From Sphingobacteriaceae bacterium (lineage in GTDB: Bacteria; Bacteroidota; Bacteroidia; B-17B0; Aurantibacillaceae), in NCBI GenBank assembly GCA_016705695.1, contig JADJLA010000001.1, positions 558,001-622,000 of the forward strand: a stretch of 64,000 bases of DNA, read 5' to 3'. The number at the start of each line of letters is the position of its first letter. The first letter of the stretch is position 1. Below are positions 50,383 to 59,066 of the stretch, piece after piece. Under the pieces are notes generated by a model that did not search any database, had not been told where the DNA came from, and worked only from the letters and a program-made list of their open reading frames with translations. Both the position numbers and the translations under genes were made by a program.

Positions 50383-50410
50383 CCCTCAAAGTCCTCATTA
50401 ATAGAATAAA

Positions 50411-50437
50411 AACCCTGAAAACTGGATTTTCAGGGTT
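50411..50437 (+). terminator. Terminator of the M16 peptidase gene
   Basis: AACCCTGAAAA (50411-50421) and TTTTCAGGGTT (50427-50437) with CTGGA loop, followed by a run of T. Confidence 0.9.
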
Positions 50438-50483
50438 TTTTGTTAATTTCTTTAGACAGAAAGGCCTGTTTTCCTCAAAAAAG

Positions 50484-50515
50484 TTTGTTGGGGTAAAAAA
50501 AACTCGTTACATTTG
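50484..50515 (+). promoter_or_regulatory. Promoter of the rplM-rpsI operon
   Basis: -33 element TTTG (50484-50487) and -7 box TACATTTG (50508-50515), spacing 20 bp, a textbook Bacteroidota promoter; 43 bp before rplM. Confidence 0.75.
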
Positions 50516-50558
50516 CAGCCCTTATTTTTGGGAAAAACGCTTAAAAAATTGAATAAAA

Positions 50559-51014
50559 GTGGACGCATTAAGTTATAAAACCAAGTATCAAACCAAATCA
50601 ACTGCTAAAAAGGAGTGGATTTTGGTTGACGCAGAGAATGAAGTAGTTGGACGTTTGGCTACGAAAATAGCCATGATCATCCGTGGTAAACACAAAACCA
50701 ACTATACACCCCATATGGATGGTGGTGATAACGTTATCATTATCAATGCAGAGAAAGTAAGATTTACCGGTAAAAAAGCTACTGATAAAGAATACAAGCG
50801 CTATACAGGGTATCCGGGAGGTCAGCGTATTGCTACCCCTAAGACCTTATTAATTAAGAATCCAACCGAGATCTTAGCACATGCTATTCATGGTATGTTG
50901 CCAAAAGGCCGTTTGGGTCGTAATTTAAATACCAACGTTCGTATTTTTGTAGGAACGGAGCATGGTATGGAAGCACAACAACCAAAAAAGATCGATCTAA
51001 GTAAAATCAAATAA
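50559..51014 (+). CDS. rplM: 50S ribosomal protein L13
   Basis: A 151-residue L13. The core EWILVDAENEVVGRLATKIAMIIRGKHKTNYTPHMDGGDNVIIINA and GMLPKGRLGR are present. Start is GTG (50559) in place of ATG, the first codon matching the family N-terminus (MDALSYKT). Two bp before rpsI. Confidence 0.98.
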   Translation: MDALSYKTKYQTKSTAKKEWILVDAENEVVGRLATKIAMIIRGKHKTNYTPHMDGGDNVIIINAEKVRFTGKKATDKEYKRYTGYPGGQRIATPKTLLIKNPTEILAHAIHGMLPKGRLGRNLNTNVRIFVGTEHGMEAQQPKKIDLSKIK

Positions 51015-51016
51015 GA

Positions 51017-51403
51017 ATGGAAGTAATCAATACATCAGGACGTAGAAAAACATCAGTTGCCCGTATCTATATGACCAAGGGCAGTGGAAACATTGAGGTG
51101 AATGGCAGAGACTATAAAACCTATTTTTCTACCCCAACTTTACAATATTATGTAACACAATCATTTAATGTTTCAAAAACAGCAAATGAGTATGATGTTA
51201 AAGTAAATGTAGCAGGTGGTGGTATCACAGGCCAAGCACAAGCTATTCGTTTAGCAATTGCTAAAGCACTGGTTGAGATCAATCCGGAATACAAAAAAGA
51301 TCTTCGTGCAGAAGGATTAGTTACTCGCGACCCACGTATGGTTGAGCGTAAGAAATTCGGTCAGAAAAAAGCACGTGCTCGCTTCCAATTCAGTAAACGT
51401 TAA
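51017..51403 (+). CDS. rpsI: 30S ribosomal protein S9
   Basis: A 128-residue S9 with GRRKTSVARIYMTKGSG, VNVAGGGITGQAQAIRLAIAKAL and the basic C-terminal GQKKARARFQFSKR. Full length. Confidence 0.98.
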   Translation: MEVINTSGRRKTSVARIYMTKGSGNIEVNGRDYKTYFSTPTLQYYVTQSFNVSKTANEYDVKVNVAGGGITGQAQAIRLAIAKALVEINPEYKKDLRAEGLVTRDPRMVERKKFGQKKARARFQFSKR

Positions 51404-51430
51404 TCAATTAATCATAGAGGAAAATTACAG

Positions 51431-52288
51431 ATGTCAACAAGAACAACATTTAACGCGTTATTAGAAGCAGGTGCACATTTTGGTCACTTAAAACGTAAAT
51501 GGAACCCGGCAATGGCTCCTTATATCTATGCCGAAAAAAATGGTATCCACATCATTGATCTTAATAAAACCGTTGCAAAAGTTGACGAAGCTGCAAATGC
51601 TTTGAAACAAATTGCACGTTCAGGTAAAAAAATATTATTTGTTGCTACAAAAAAACAAGCAAAAGATATCGTAGCAAGCAAAGTGAAAGAAGTAAATATG
51701 CCTTATGTTACTGAGCGTTGGCCAGGTGGTATGTTAACTAATTTCAGTACAATTCGTAAGTCAGTTCGTCGTATGGCGCAAATTGATAAAATGAACACGG
51801 ATGGTACCTATGCAAACATTTCAAAACGTGAGCGTTTACAGTTTTCACGTGAGAGAGCTAAATTGGAAATTCAATTCGGTTCTATTACTGATCTTTCGCG
51901 TTTACCGGCTGCATTGTTCATTGTAGATATCACTAAAGAACATATCGCAGTTGCTGAAGCAAAACGTTTGAACATCCCAACATTTGCAATAGTTGATACA
52001 AACTCAAACCCTAATCAGGTTGATTATGCTATCCCTGCAAATGATGACGCTTCAACTTCTATCGCTTTCATCATTGATTTGATGTGCGAAGCTGTTAAAG
52101 AAGGTTTATCTGATCGTAAAGCTGATAAAGAAGCTAGCGCTGAAGAAAAAGACACTAAGGAATCAAGTGCAATGGAAGCAGAAGAATTGGCAGAAGGTTC
52201 ACGCATCAAAGGTTTTGAAAAAACTGAAGATGAAGAAAAGAGTGGTGGAGCTAAAAAACCTCGCAAGAGAGTGAGCGCTAAAAAATAA
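51431..52288 (+). CDS. rpsB: 30S ribosomal protein S2
   Basis: A 285-residue S2 with LLEAGAHFGHLKRKWNPAMAPYIYAEKNGIHIIDL and TERWPGGMLTNFSTIRKSVRRM. A charged extension after residue 225 (ASAEEKDTKESS and so on) is the variable tail seen in this phylum. Followed by a hairpin (52311-52336) and tsf. Confidence 0.98.
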   Translation: MSTRTTFNALLEAGAHFGHLKRKWNPAMAPYIYAEKNGIHIIDLNKTVAKVDEAANALKQIARSGKKILFVATKKQAKDIVASKVKEVNMPYVTERWPGGMLTNFSTIRKSVRRMAQIDKMNTDGTYANISKRERLQFSRERAKLEIQFGSITDLSRLPAALFIVDITKEHIAVAEAKRLNIPTFAIVDTNSNPNQVDYAIPANDDASTSIAFIIDLMCEAVKEGLSDRKADKEASAEEKDTKESSAMEAEELAEGSRIKGFEKTEDEEKSGGAKKPRKRVSAKK

Positions 52289-52310
52289 TTAAATCATTAA
52301 TCATATAAAG

Positions 52311-52336
52311 CGGTCATTCTGGAAACAGTTTGACCG
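52311..52336 (+). terminator. Hairpin between rpsB and tsf
   Basis: CGGTCA (52311-52316) and TGACCG (52331-52336), followed by a run of T (TTTTTTTA); a terminator or attenuator. Confidence 0.7.
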
Positions 52337-52380
52337 TTTTTTTAAACCCAAGAACAAACAAACTTCATTAAAAAAACAAA

Positions 52381-53238
52381 ATGAATATGGCAATTACAGC
52401 AGCAGACGTAAATAAACTACGTCAACAAACAGGAGCAGGAATGATGGATTGCAAAAAAGCGTTAGAAGAAACAAATGGCGATTTTGAAGCAGCAGTAGAT
52501 TATCTTCGTAAAAAAGGTGCAAAGGTGGCAGCTAATCGTGCCGACCGTGATGCAAAAGAAGGTGTGGTATTAGCAAAAACTACAGCGGATAACAAACGTG
52601 GTGTTGTTGTGAGCGTAAATTGCGAAACAGATTTCGTTGCAAAGAATTCTGATTTTATTGCATTTGCTGATCAAATAACAAAAATAGCTTTAGAAAAAAA
52701 TCCGGCAGATATTGATGCGTTAAAAGCATTATCGTACGATAACAATATTACAATTGGCGATAAATTCATGGAGCAAGTTGGTAAAATTGGCGAGAAGATC
52801 GACGTTGGTTACTACCAATCGGGTTCAGCTGAATTTGTTACAGCTTATATTCATCCGGGCAATCGTTTAGCTGTTGTTGTTGGATTCAACAAACTAGTTC
52901 ATAATGAAGTTGCAAAAAATATTGCAATGCAAGCAGCAGCAATGGCACCGGTTGCTATTGATAAAGGTGATGTTGATCAAAAAACATTAGACAGAGAATT
53001 AGATATTGCTCGTGAGCAGATCCGTGCTGAAGGTAAACCTGAAGATATGGTTGAGAAAATTGCTCAAGGTAAATTAAATAAGTTCTATAAAGACAGTACT
53101 TTATTGAACCAAGAATATTTTATCGACAACAAAGTAACTGTTCGTCAGTTCCTTCAAAGTGTTGACAAAGACCTTACTATTTCAGCATTTAAGCGTTACT
53201 CTTTATCTATCAATTTTAATTTAAATCCCGACTTTTAA
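52381..53238 (+). CDS. tsf: Elongation factor Ts
   Basis: Translation elongation factor that recycles EF-Tu; 285 residues. LRQQTGAGMMDCKKALEETNGDFEAAVDYLRKKG, VNCETDFVAKNSDF and QKTLDRELDIAREQ are conserved. The Met at 52387 is an alternative start. The C-terminus after FKRYSL runs into SINFNLNPDF, with its stop inside the terminator stem 53223-53248, which is longer than the usual end and may reflect a frameshift. Confidence 0.96.
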   Translation: MNMAITAADVNKLRQQTGAGMMDCKKALEETNGDFEAAVDYLRKKGAKVAANRADRDAKEGVVLAKTTADNKRGVVVSVNCETDFVAKNSDFIAFADQITKIALEKNPADIDALKALSYDNNITIGDKFMEQVGKIGEKIDVGYYQSGSAEFVTAYIHPGNRLAVVVGFNKLVHNEVAKNIAMQAAAMAPVAIDKGDVDQKTLDRELDIAREQIRAEGKPEDMVEKIAQGKLNKFYKDSTLLNQEYFIDNKVTVRQFLQSVDKDLTISAFKRYSLSINFNLNPDF

Positions 53239-53248
53239 GTCGGGATTT
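53223..53248 (+). terminator. Terminator overlapping the end of tsf
   Basis: AAATCCCGACTT (53223-53234) and AAGTCGGGATTT (53237-53248), 2-nt centre, then TTT. The annotated tsf stop codon (53236-53238) lies at the loop. Confidence 0.85.
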
Positions 53249-53302
53249 TTTGAAGCCAAGCCTCGAGACACCAAAAAAATAAATTATTAAAGTTTAAAAA
53301 CT

Positions 53303-53969
53303 ATGAAATATAAAAGAATTCTCTTAAAACTTAGCGGTGAAGCCTTGATGGGAAAAAAAGGTTTTGGCATTGATCAAGATCGTTTGCAGGAATATGCTAA
53401 AGAGATCAAATCTATTGTTGAAGCCGGTTGTGAAATTGCAATAGTAATTGGTGGTGGTAATATTTTCCGTGGAATACAAGCCGAAAAAGGTGGTATGGAC
53501 CGTGTGCAAGGTGATTACATGGGAATGCTTGCTACTGTTATTAATACAATGGCCATTGCAATCTGCATTAGAAGAATTGGGAGTTGATACACGTTTACAA
53601 AGTGCTATTAAAATGGAACAAATTTGCGAGCCATTTATTAGAAGAAAAGCAGTGCGTCATTTAGAAAAAGGCCGCGTGGTTATTTTTGGTGCAGGCACCG
53701 GAAACCCTTATTTTACAACCGATACAGCGGCAACATTGCGTGCTATTGAAATTGAAGCCGATGTTATTTTAAAAGGAACACGTGTAGATGGAATTTATAC
53801 CGCCGATCCTGAGAAAGATAAAACTGCAACAAAGTACGAAACTATTAAGTTTGATGAGGTATACAGCAAGGGGCTAGAAGTAATGGACATGACCGCATTT
53901 ACGCTTTGTAAAGAGAATAATTTACCCATCATTGTGTTTGATATGAATAAGAATAAATGGGAAATTTAA
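53303..53969 (+). CDS. pyrH: UMP kinase, frameshifted and 3'-truncated
   Basis: Uridylate kinase (UMP to UDP). The first frame carries RILLKLSGEALMGKKGFGIDQ and IVIGGGNIFRG; one extra base near 53552 (GCCATTGC for GCATTGC) shifts to the frame with LQSALEELGVDTRLQSAI, VRHLEKGRVVIFGAGTGNPYF, TRVDGIYTADPEKD and VMDMTAFTLCKENNLPIIVFDMNK. After DMNKN another base error breaks the frame, and the last 15 or so residues (normally NGNLK, GE, GT) are lost in the artefact 53970-54120. Normal neighbour frr is absent. Family certain, gene end not reliable. Confidence 0.9.
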
Positions 53970-54120
53970 AGAGTGTGGCGCCACTAAAAAGGGGGGGGAA
54001 AAAGGAACCCCGGGGGAAGAAAATAAGGAAACCGGGAAGGCCAAGGCAAACCCCGGGGGGCCGCGCCCGGGGTTAACGGGGGACGAACAAGGCGCCGCCC
54101 CCCCCCCCCCCCGCCCTTAT
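53970..54120. other. Low-quality/assembly-junction sequence
   Basis: About 150 bp dominated by G and C homopolymers, including runs of 8 G and 16 C with a short AAGGAACCCCGGGGG-type pattern, in a genome otherwise near 38% GC. It encodes nothing, cuts off pyrH on one side and the N-terminus of the CHAT protein on the other. Most simply explained as degraded read ends at a scaffold join. Confidence 0.85.
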
Positions 54121-54125
54121 CTATA

Positions 54126-57100
54126 TGTGCTCAAACATTTGATGCGGATTACAAAAAGCTATATGCCCGTTTAGAAAAAGGGGAGGATCTTAAAGTGAGT
54201 GATTTTCAAAAGCTCATGGACCAGTATCCAAAAGATCTGCAAAATTTTCCGGATGAAAGTGCTGAATTGTATTATTACAAAGCAGGTTATTTGTACGCTG
54301 AAGGAAAAACCGATGAAGCTATTCAACATTATAATGGCGCTTTTAATTATGCTTTACGAGCTAAGGATACCTTATTTAAATATTATGTGATATTAGAGTT
54401 TGCAAGGATCACCTTCAATACAAAAGCTTACGATAAGTCGGAAGAATATTACCGATATGCCTTGCCCGGAATGGCAGTTGTTTACGGCGCAAGCGATAAA
54501 CGGTATACGAAGATCTATTACGAATATATTAGGTTACTGATCAATTTGGGAAGGTTAAAGGAAGCTAAGCCGTTATTAGATGCGCTGAAATATTATTACG
54601 AAACGCTTAACATGTACGATGACCCAACTTATCTTGATGTGATCGCGAACATAGCTTATATTTTAGAGACCAATGGCGATTATAAAGAAGCACTCGTCAA
54701 ATATAAATATCTCATTGATGAAGATAGATTATTAAAACAGGGCGATACTCTGCAGTATGTTACTATCATTTCAAATATGGCCGAAGTGTATCGCGAAATG
54801 GGATCTTATGACGAGGCTCTAAGTTATTTGCAAAGCGCCAAGCGTTTTATGAAGAAGTATAAAATAGTGCAGGTGGAGCAGTCGGGGTTTATTGAAAATT
54901 ATTTGGGATTACTTTATAAAACATTAAATGATTACAAGAACGCTGAAAAGAGTTTTGATAACGCCTTAAAAATTTATAAAGAGGCAGTGATGGAAAATAC
55001 GGAAGCGTATTGCACAGCGCTTAGTAATAAAGGCGACCTGATGCGTTTGTTGGGCCGAAAAGATGAAGGCTTGAAACTGATGAAGATCTCTTTGGAAACA
55101 AGAGAAAAGTATTTTGGAAAGATCTCGGAGAGTTATGCGAACGCCCTTACCAATTATGGTTTGATAGCTTATGAATACGAAGAGATAAAAATAGCACAAG
55201 GATATTTTGAAGAAGCGCTTAATATCTATGAACAAACAGTTTCTAAAACGCATCAGAGTTATGCCAATTGTTTGAATAATTTATCGAGCTGTTATGTGCA
55301 AACGGGCGATTATAAAAAGGCTGAACAATATAAATTTGAAGCCATCAAGATCATTGAGAATACATTAGGGAAGGAGCATTTTAAATACATTTCGTATGCG
55401 ATGGGCGCTGCGGATATTCTTTACCTCACGAAGAATTTTCCAAAAGCAATTCAATTACTTACCGAAGCAAAAACGCTGGCTAAGAAAAAATTTGGAGTGA
55501 ATCATGATCTGTATATACGCTCTCTTATAAATTTAGGATGTATAAAGTATTTGGCCGGAAAGTATGAAGAAGGTGTTATAGATCTGGAAGAAGCCATTGA
55601 TCTTAAACTTAAAAATTTGAACGAATTTTTTTATACCATGAATAGAGAGGATCAAGTAGTTTATTTGGAAGAGATCCAAGGAGAAATGGTGCAATATGGC
55701 AATTGTCTTTTTGGCTATTCGTATAAATCGCCAAAAGCAAACTTGGGACCGCATTACGAAAAGTATTTTGATTATAACCTCATGATAAAATCGTTGTTGA
55801 ATAAGAACACAACTGAGTTTCAACGTGAGTTGGCATTGAGTACCAACGAAGGTGTAAAGTCCAATTATAAAACATGGATGGCTTTAAAAAATAGTTTAAA
55901 TGAATTGTACCGTTCTGATTTTACTATGGCCGAGCAAGATTCTTTGCATTCGATAATCAATAGTTTGGAAACTAAATTGCGACAAGCCATTAACTATAAG
56001 CAACCCGAAAAAAGTAATTTTAAGAGTTTGAAAAGTATATTAAAACCGGGCGAAGCTATTGTTGATATTTCGTGGTTCTATCATTCGTTTACCGATACAA
56101 CAGGGGCAACGCAATATGCAGCCCTGATCACAAAAAACAATTCGGCTTATCCTGAATGTGTTCTAATGTCGAGTGATAAATTAGATGAACAAACAACGGT
56201 ACAAGATTATAATGACCGGATGGATAAAGAGGTGTTGGATACAATTTCTTACGATCTGTTCTTTAGTAAACTGCGACCTTCTTTAAAGGATATTTCTAAA
56301 TTATATATTTCTACCAAGGGAGATTACAGCCGAATTAATTTTCAAACCTTGTATGATGTGAAAAGTAGAAATTATCTCATCGATCAAATGGACATTGTGT
56401 ATATGCCCGATCTGAGTGCTTTAAAGAACCAAGAGCTCAATTCTAATAATACAAAAGAAGCGCAACTTTTTGGAAACCCCGATTTTAATTACGACTTCCG
56501 AAAAAAGATTCCGGTAAAACCAAAATCAAAGGAACAACCCTTATTGGCAAAACGCTTTGGCTTAACTGCCATCTCTGATCTTCCGGGTACAGAAACCGAA
56601 TTGAACGAGATAGAAAAATTAATGATCTTGAATGGTTGGAAATTTGGATCGTATACCCGCGAAAAGGCGAGCGAAGAAAATTTAAGAAAAGTAAATTCAC
56701 CAAAAATATTGCACATTGCCACGCACGGTTATTTTTTAAAGGATGTTGAAACTGATGATGATAAATTTTTGGGATACAATGCAAATGCGTTCAAACAATT
56801 AGCAGATGTGCGATCAGGATTAATTTTGGCAGGTGCCGCTATCAATACTGGCGATTCGGTAAAAGTAAATGCGGATAAAGATGGCTTGCTTACATCGCGC
56901 GAAGCTTCTTTGTTAAACCTTAGTAACACCGATGTAGTAATTCTTTCGGCTTGCCAAACGGGACTAGGAGTTGAAACGCTCAACATGGGCGTGATAGGCT
57001 TGCAACAAGCCTTTAGCAATGCAGGCGCCAAAAATTTGATTTTAAGTTTGTGGCCGGTTGATGATAATGCCACGCAATTATTAATGGTAAAATTTTATGA

Positions 57101-57224
57101 GTACTGGCTGAAAGATGCCAGTAATCAAAACATTTCTTCGGCGTTTAAAAAAGCGCAATTGGATGTAAAGCAAAAATTTCCGCATCCGTATTATTGGGGG
57201 GCTTTTGTACTTCTAAAGAACTAG
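54126..57224 (+). CDS. TPR repeat and CHAT-domain (caspase-like) protein, 5' end lost
   Basis: Over 1030 residues. Immediately after the artefact the frame reads CAQTFDADYKKLYARL, apparently the end of a signal peptide and start of the mature protein; the first formal start codon is GTG at 54195. About ten TPR units follow (for example YNGAFNYALRAKD, YLQSAKRFMKKYK, YFEEALNIYEQT). The C-terminal CHAT domain has the dyad H844 in ILHIATHGYF and C920 in VVILSACQTGLG (numbering from GTG 54195). CHAT proteins are cysteine peptidases related to caspases. Its apparent neighbour pyrH may not be genuine because of the join. Confidence 0.9.
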   Translation, partial: CAQTFDADYKKLYARLEKGEDLKVSDFQKLMDQYPKDLQNFPDESAELYYYKAGYLYAEGKTDEAIQHYNGAFNYALRAKDTLFKYYVILEFARITFNTKAYDKSEEYYRYALPGMAVVYGASDKRYTKIYYEYIRLLINLGRLKEAKPLLDALKYYYETLNMYDDPTYLDVIANIAYILETNGDYKEALVKYKYLIDEDRLLKQGDTLQYVTIISNMAEVYREMGSYDEALSYLQSAKRFMKKYKIVQVEQSGFIENYLGLLYKTLNDYKNAEKSFDNALKIYKEAVMENTEAYCTALSNKGDLMRLLGRKDEGLKLMKISLETREKYFGKISESYANALTNYGLIAYEYEEIKIAQGYFEEALNIYEQTVSKTHQSYANCLNNLSSCYVQTGDYKKAEQYKFEAIKIIENTLGKEHFKYISYAMGAADILYLTKNFPKAIQLLTEAKTLAKKKFGVNHDLYIRSLINLGCIKYLAGKYEEGVIDLEEAIDLKLKNLNEFFYTMNREDQVVYLEEIQGEMVQYGNCLFGYSYKSPKANLGPHYEKYFDYNLMIKSLLNKNTTEFQRELALSTNEGVKSNYKTWMALKNSLNELYRSDFTMAEQDSLHSIINSLETKLRQAINYKQPEKSNFKSLKSILKPGEAIVDISWFYHSFTDTTGATQYAALITKNNSAYPECVLMSSDKLDEQTTVQDYNDRMDKEVLDTISYDLFFSKLRPSLKDISKLYISTKGDYSRINFQTLYDVKSRNYLIDQMDIVYMPDLSALKNQELNSNNTKEAQLFGNPDFNYDFRKKIPVKPKSKEQPLLAKRFGLTAISDLPGTETELNEIEKLMILNGWKFGSYTREKASEENLRKVNSPKILHIATHGYFLKDVETDDDKFLGYNANAFKQLADVRSGLILAGAAINTGDSVKVNADKDGLLTSREASLLNLSNTDVVILSACQTGLGVETLNMGVIGLQQAFSNAGAKNLILSLWPVDDNATQLLMVKFYEYWLKDASNQNISSAFKKAQLDVKQKFPHPYYWGAFVLLKN

Positions 57225-57232
57225 TGTGCTCC

Positions 57233-57300
57233 TTCTGGGTTCCATCCCCTCTTGAGGGGGTGGCATCCCGACCGAAGCGTCGGGAGACGGGGGAGGGAAA
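57233..57300. repeat. Short intergenic repeat fragment after the CHAT gene
   Basis: TCCATCCCCTCTTGAGGGGG and CGACCGAAGCGTCGGGAGAC, followed by GGGGGAGGGAAAG, are the reverse of blocks seen at 9600-9700 and 60170-60220. The rest of the 296-bp gap before 57521 shows no gene. Confidence 0.55.
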
Positions 57301-57520
57301 GTTTGTGAATTAGGGCTAAATAAATGAGGCTTTACGATGAGATAGAGATTAGAATTAACACGTATTGGTTGTATTCTAGTTAACTTTTTTAACCCCCTTT
57401 CCAACTTCATAATACAAATGTTGCACTCCAAATTGAAGTGCTCCGCTACCTTTACCTTAGGTAAATAAAAAAGCTAGGGTATTGGCCTTGCTTTTAGTCT
57501 ATTTATTCGATGATGGAGTA

Positions 57521-57946
57521 TCAATGCGCTATTTTTTCAATAACTAAAGTATCCTTAACCGGAAGATCATTAAGAAGCACTAATGTAATCTCGTTATTAA
57601 TGATTGACTTTATTTTATAGTGTGAAATATTAATACTTAAAATTGAATCCTTAGAAATACTCCATTCATCATTGTAAATAACATCATCATTTGAATCCTC
57701 AATCTTTTTAAATTCGCTATTTGATTTAATTAGCGCATAAACTTTGTGATTTTTGTAGAACTTGTAGAAAAAATAAGGAAATATCTTACTGCTGGATTTA
57801 CTAAATCCATTAGATGTTTGTTTATTAACTTGATAAAGTGATGAGTCGCCATCACAAAGAAACTCTTCCAAATTTACGATTTTCGTCTTCTGTTCACAAG
57901 ACAAAAGTGCCACAAGGATTACTATTGATAACTTAGTTTTTATCAT
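57521..57946 (-). CDS. Lipoprotein, candidate immunity partner of the third RHS cassette
   Basis: About 141 residues from the ATG at 57946, which opens a lipoprotein signal (MIKTKLSIVILVALLSC); a longer frame upstream merely overlaps the RHS gene. The mature part has no recognised family. Its ATG lies 1 bp after the TGA of the RHS cassette gene (TGAAATG), the tight spacing typical of toxin-immunity pairs. As with the two cassettes near 5-7 kb, the partner is exported and lipidated. No visible similarity to the other two candidates. Confidence 0.6.
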   Translation of the reverse strand: MIKTKLSIVILVALLSCEQKTKIVNLEEFLCDGDSSLYQVNKQTSNGFSKSSSKIFPYFFYKFYKNHKVYALIKSNSEFKKIEDSNDDVIYNDEWSISKDSILSINISHYKIKSIINNEITLVLLNDLPVKDTLVIEKIAH

Positions 57947-57947
57947 T

Positions 57948-58850
57948 TCACTTCTTCTCATCCTTCTTGTCATCTTTAGAGAATTTTTTTGCCATTTCTT
58001 TAACAGGTTTTGCGACAACTTCCCATTTAACTATTGACTGACCTGCTGCATTCGTATCGCTTTTTCCTTCTTTCACAAGAGTCCAACCAGTTTTTTTCGA
58101 CAGTTTATTAAACTCCGAAACTATTTGTTCAGCTTCCTGTGGTAAAGTTGCCAAGTAATCTGTAATATACATTCCTGCGGCGGCATATTGACTTCCTGCA
58201 TATTCGTATTGCGTTTCATTTGTTGGAGTTTTATATTTTGCATCTTGGAATTGCATTAAATACACTTTTGCATGCTCAAATCCATCATTACCAAACCCTG
58301 AAGTTTTATGGGCTTTTTCATGAGTAAACATGCTTTTTAGATTCTCATAATCATCCATCAATGGACTAATTCCTCCTTTAGAGTTCACGTAAGCTCTATC
58401 TTGTTCTGGATTATAATACCCCGCGACTCCTGAAGAAGGAGATCTGAAAGTTCCAACTCCTCCTTTGATTCCAACTGCATTTGAGTAATGCTGTACTACT
58501 CTATTTCGCACAATTTTGTGCGCCTTGTCATTTGCCTCGTATTGAGATAGGCTTACATACCCTTTATCTGAACTGATCAAAATTGCTGTCCCCTTTTTTG
58601 TCGAGTGTGAGAACGAGCCATCTTTATTAAAATAATCATCATCACCATGAGGGTCCATCATGATAATGGGATTATTGCTAAAAGTACAATAATCACTCAG
58701 CCAAGGTTTCCTGACTACATCAGTATTCCATCTTCTTCCTAAGCGAGGATCATACTGCCAGTGCGTAGCAGTATAACTATTTCCGTTCCCAGAAACTTCA
58801 TCATCCTTCTCTTGTCCATTGAAGCTGTATCTATAACTATTCCCTTTCAT
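57948..58850 (-). CDS. Orphan RHS core C-terminus with HEKAH metallopeptidase-like tip
   Basis: A 300-residue protein. Residues 5-68 are the RHS core (YRYSFNGQEKDDEVSGNGNSY, YDPRLGRRWNTD, NNPIIMMDPHGDDD). The tip contains MFTHEKAHKTSGFG (HExxH at 177-181) and GFEHAKVYLMQF soon after, which may hold a third metal ligand. The gene begins at the same core segment at which the other two cassettes are cut, and the boundary repeat copy C lies 10 bp upstream of the ATG. It lacks the RHS shell, so toxicity and delivery are inferred. Confidence 0.7.
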   Translation of the reverse strand: MKGNSYRYSFNGQEKDDEVSGNGNSYTATHWQYDPRLGRRWNTDVVRKPWLSDYCTFSNNPIIMMDPHGDDDYFNKDGSFSHSTKKGTAILISSDKGYVSLSQYEANDKAHKIVRNRVVQHYSNAVGIKGGVGTFRSPSSGVAGYYNPEQDRAYVNSKGGISPLMDDYENLKSMFTHEKAHKTSGFGNDGFEHAKVYLMQFQDAKYKTPTNETQYEYAGSQYAAAGMYITDYLATLPQEAEQIVSEFNKLSKKTGWTLVKEGKSDTNAAGQSIVKWEVVAKPVKEMAKKFSKDDKKDEKK

Positions 58851-58859
58851 ATCACTATT

Positions 58860-58906
58860 TTCCGCTTTTTCTGAATGCTAATCTACGTTACATCGGAGGT
58901 TTTTAC
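58860..58906. repeat. Cassette-boundary repeat, copy C
   Basis: TCCGCTTTTTCTGAATGC, TAAT, then CTACGTTACATCGGAG (an imperfect version of the hairpin at 7881-7896) and GTTTTTACAA. It stands directly upstream of the RHS cassette start, as copy B does. Confidence 0.75.
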
Positions 58907-58965
58907 AAGGAGCTCCATGATGTGATTGAATATCCAGCCCACAGACGTCAACTAATTCAATTTCA

Positions 58966-59066
58966 AGCTCAAAATATGTTAAAATAAATCTCAAAATGCT
59001 TGTTTTTAAGCTTTAAATTCCATAAATTTGAGCTACAAATGAATCATGGCTAAAATAAAGCTCAAA
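58966..59066 (+). promoter_or_regulatory. Iterated AGCTCAAA sites and promoter of the second Fic gene
   Basis: AGCTCAAA at 58966-58973 and 59059-59066, its reverse TTTGAGCT at 59027-59034, and a partial copy (TCTCAAAA) at 58989-58996. The -7 box TAAATTTG (59023-59030) overlaps the reversed copy; the ATG is at 59046. The product's N-terminal winged helix may bind here (inferred). Confidence 0.5.

Noticed and set aside
54195..57224. CHAT gene as a defence partner of the nearby RHS cassette
   Set aside because: TPR-CHAT proteins are common alone in this phylum, the RHS cassette is on the opposite strand, and repeats separate them; no evidence of a joint operon.
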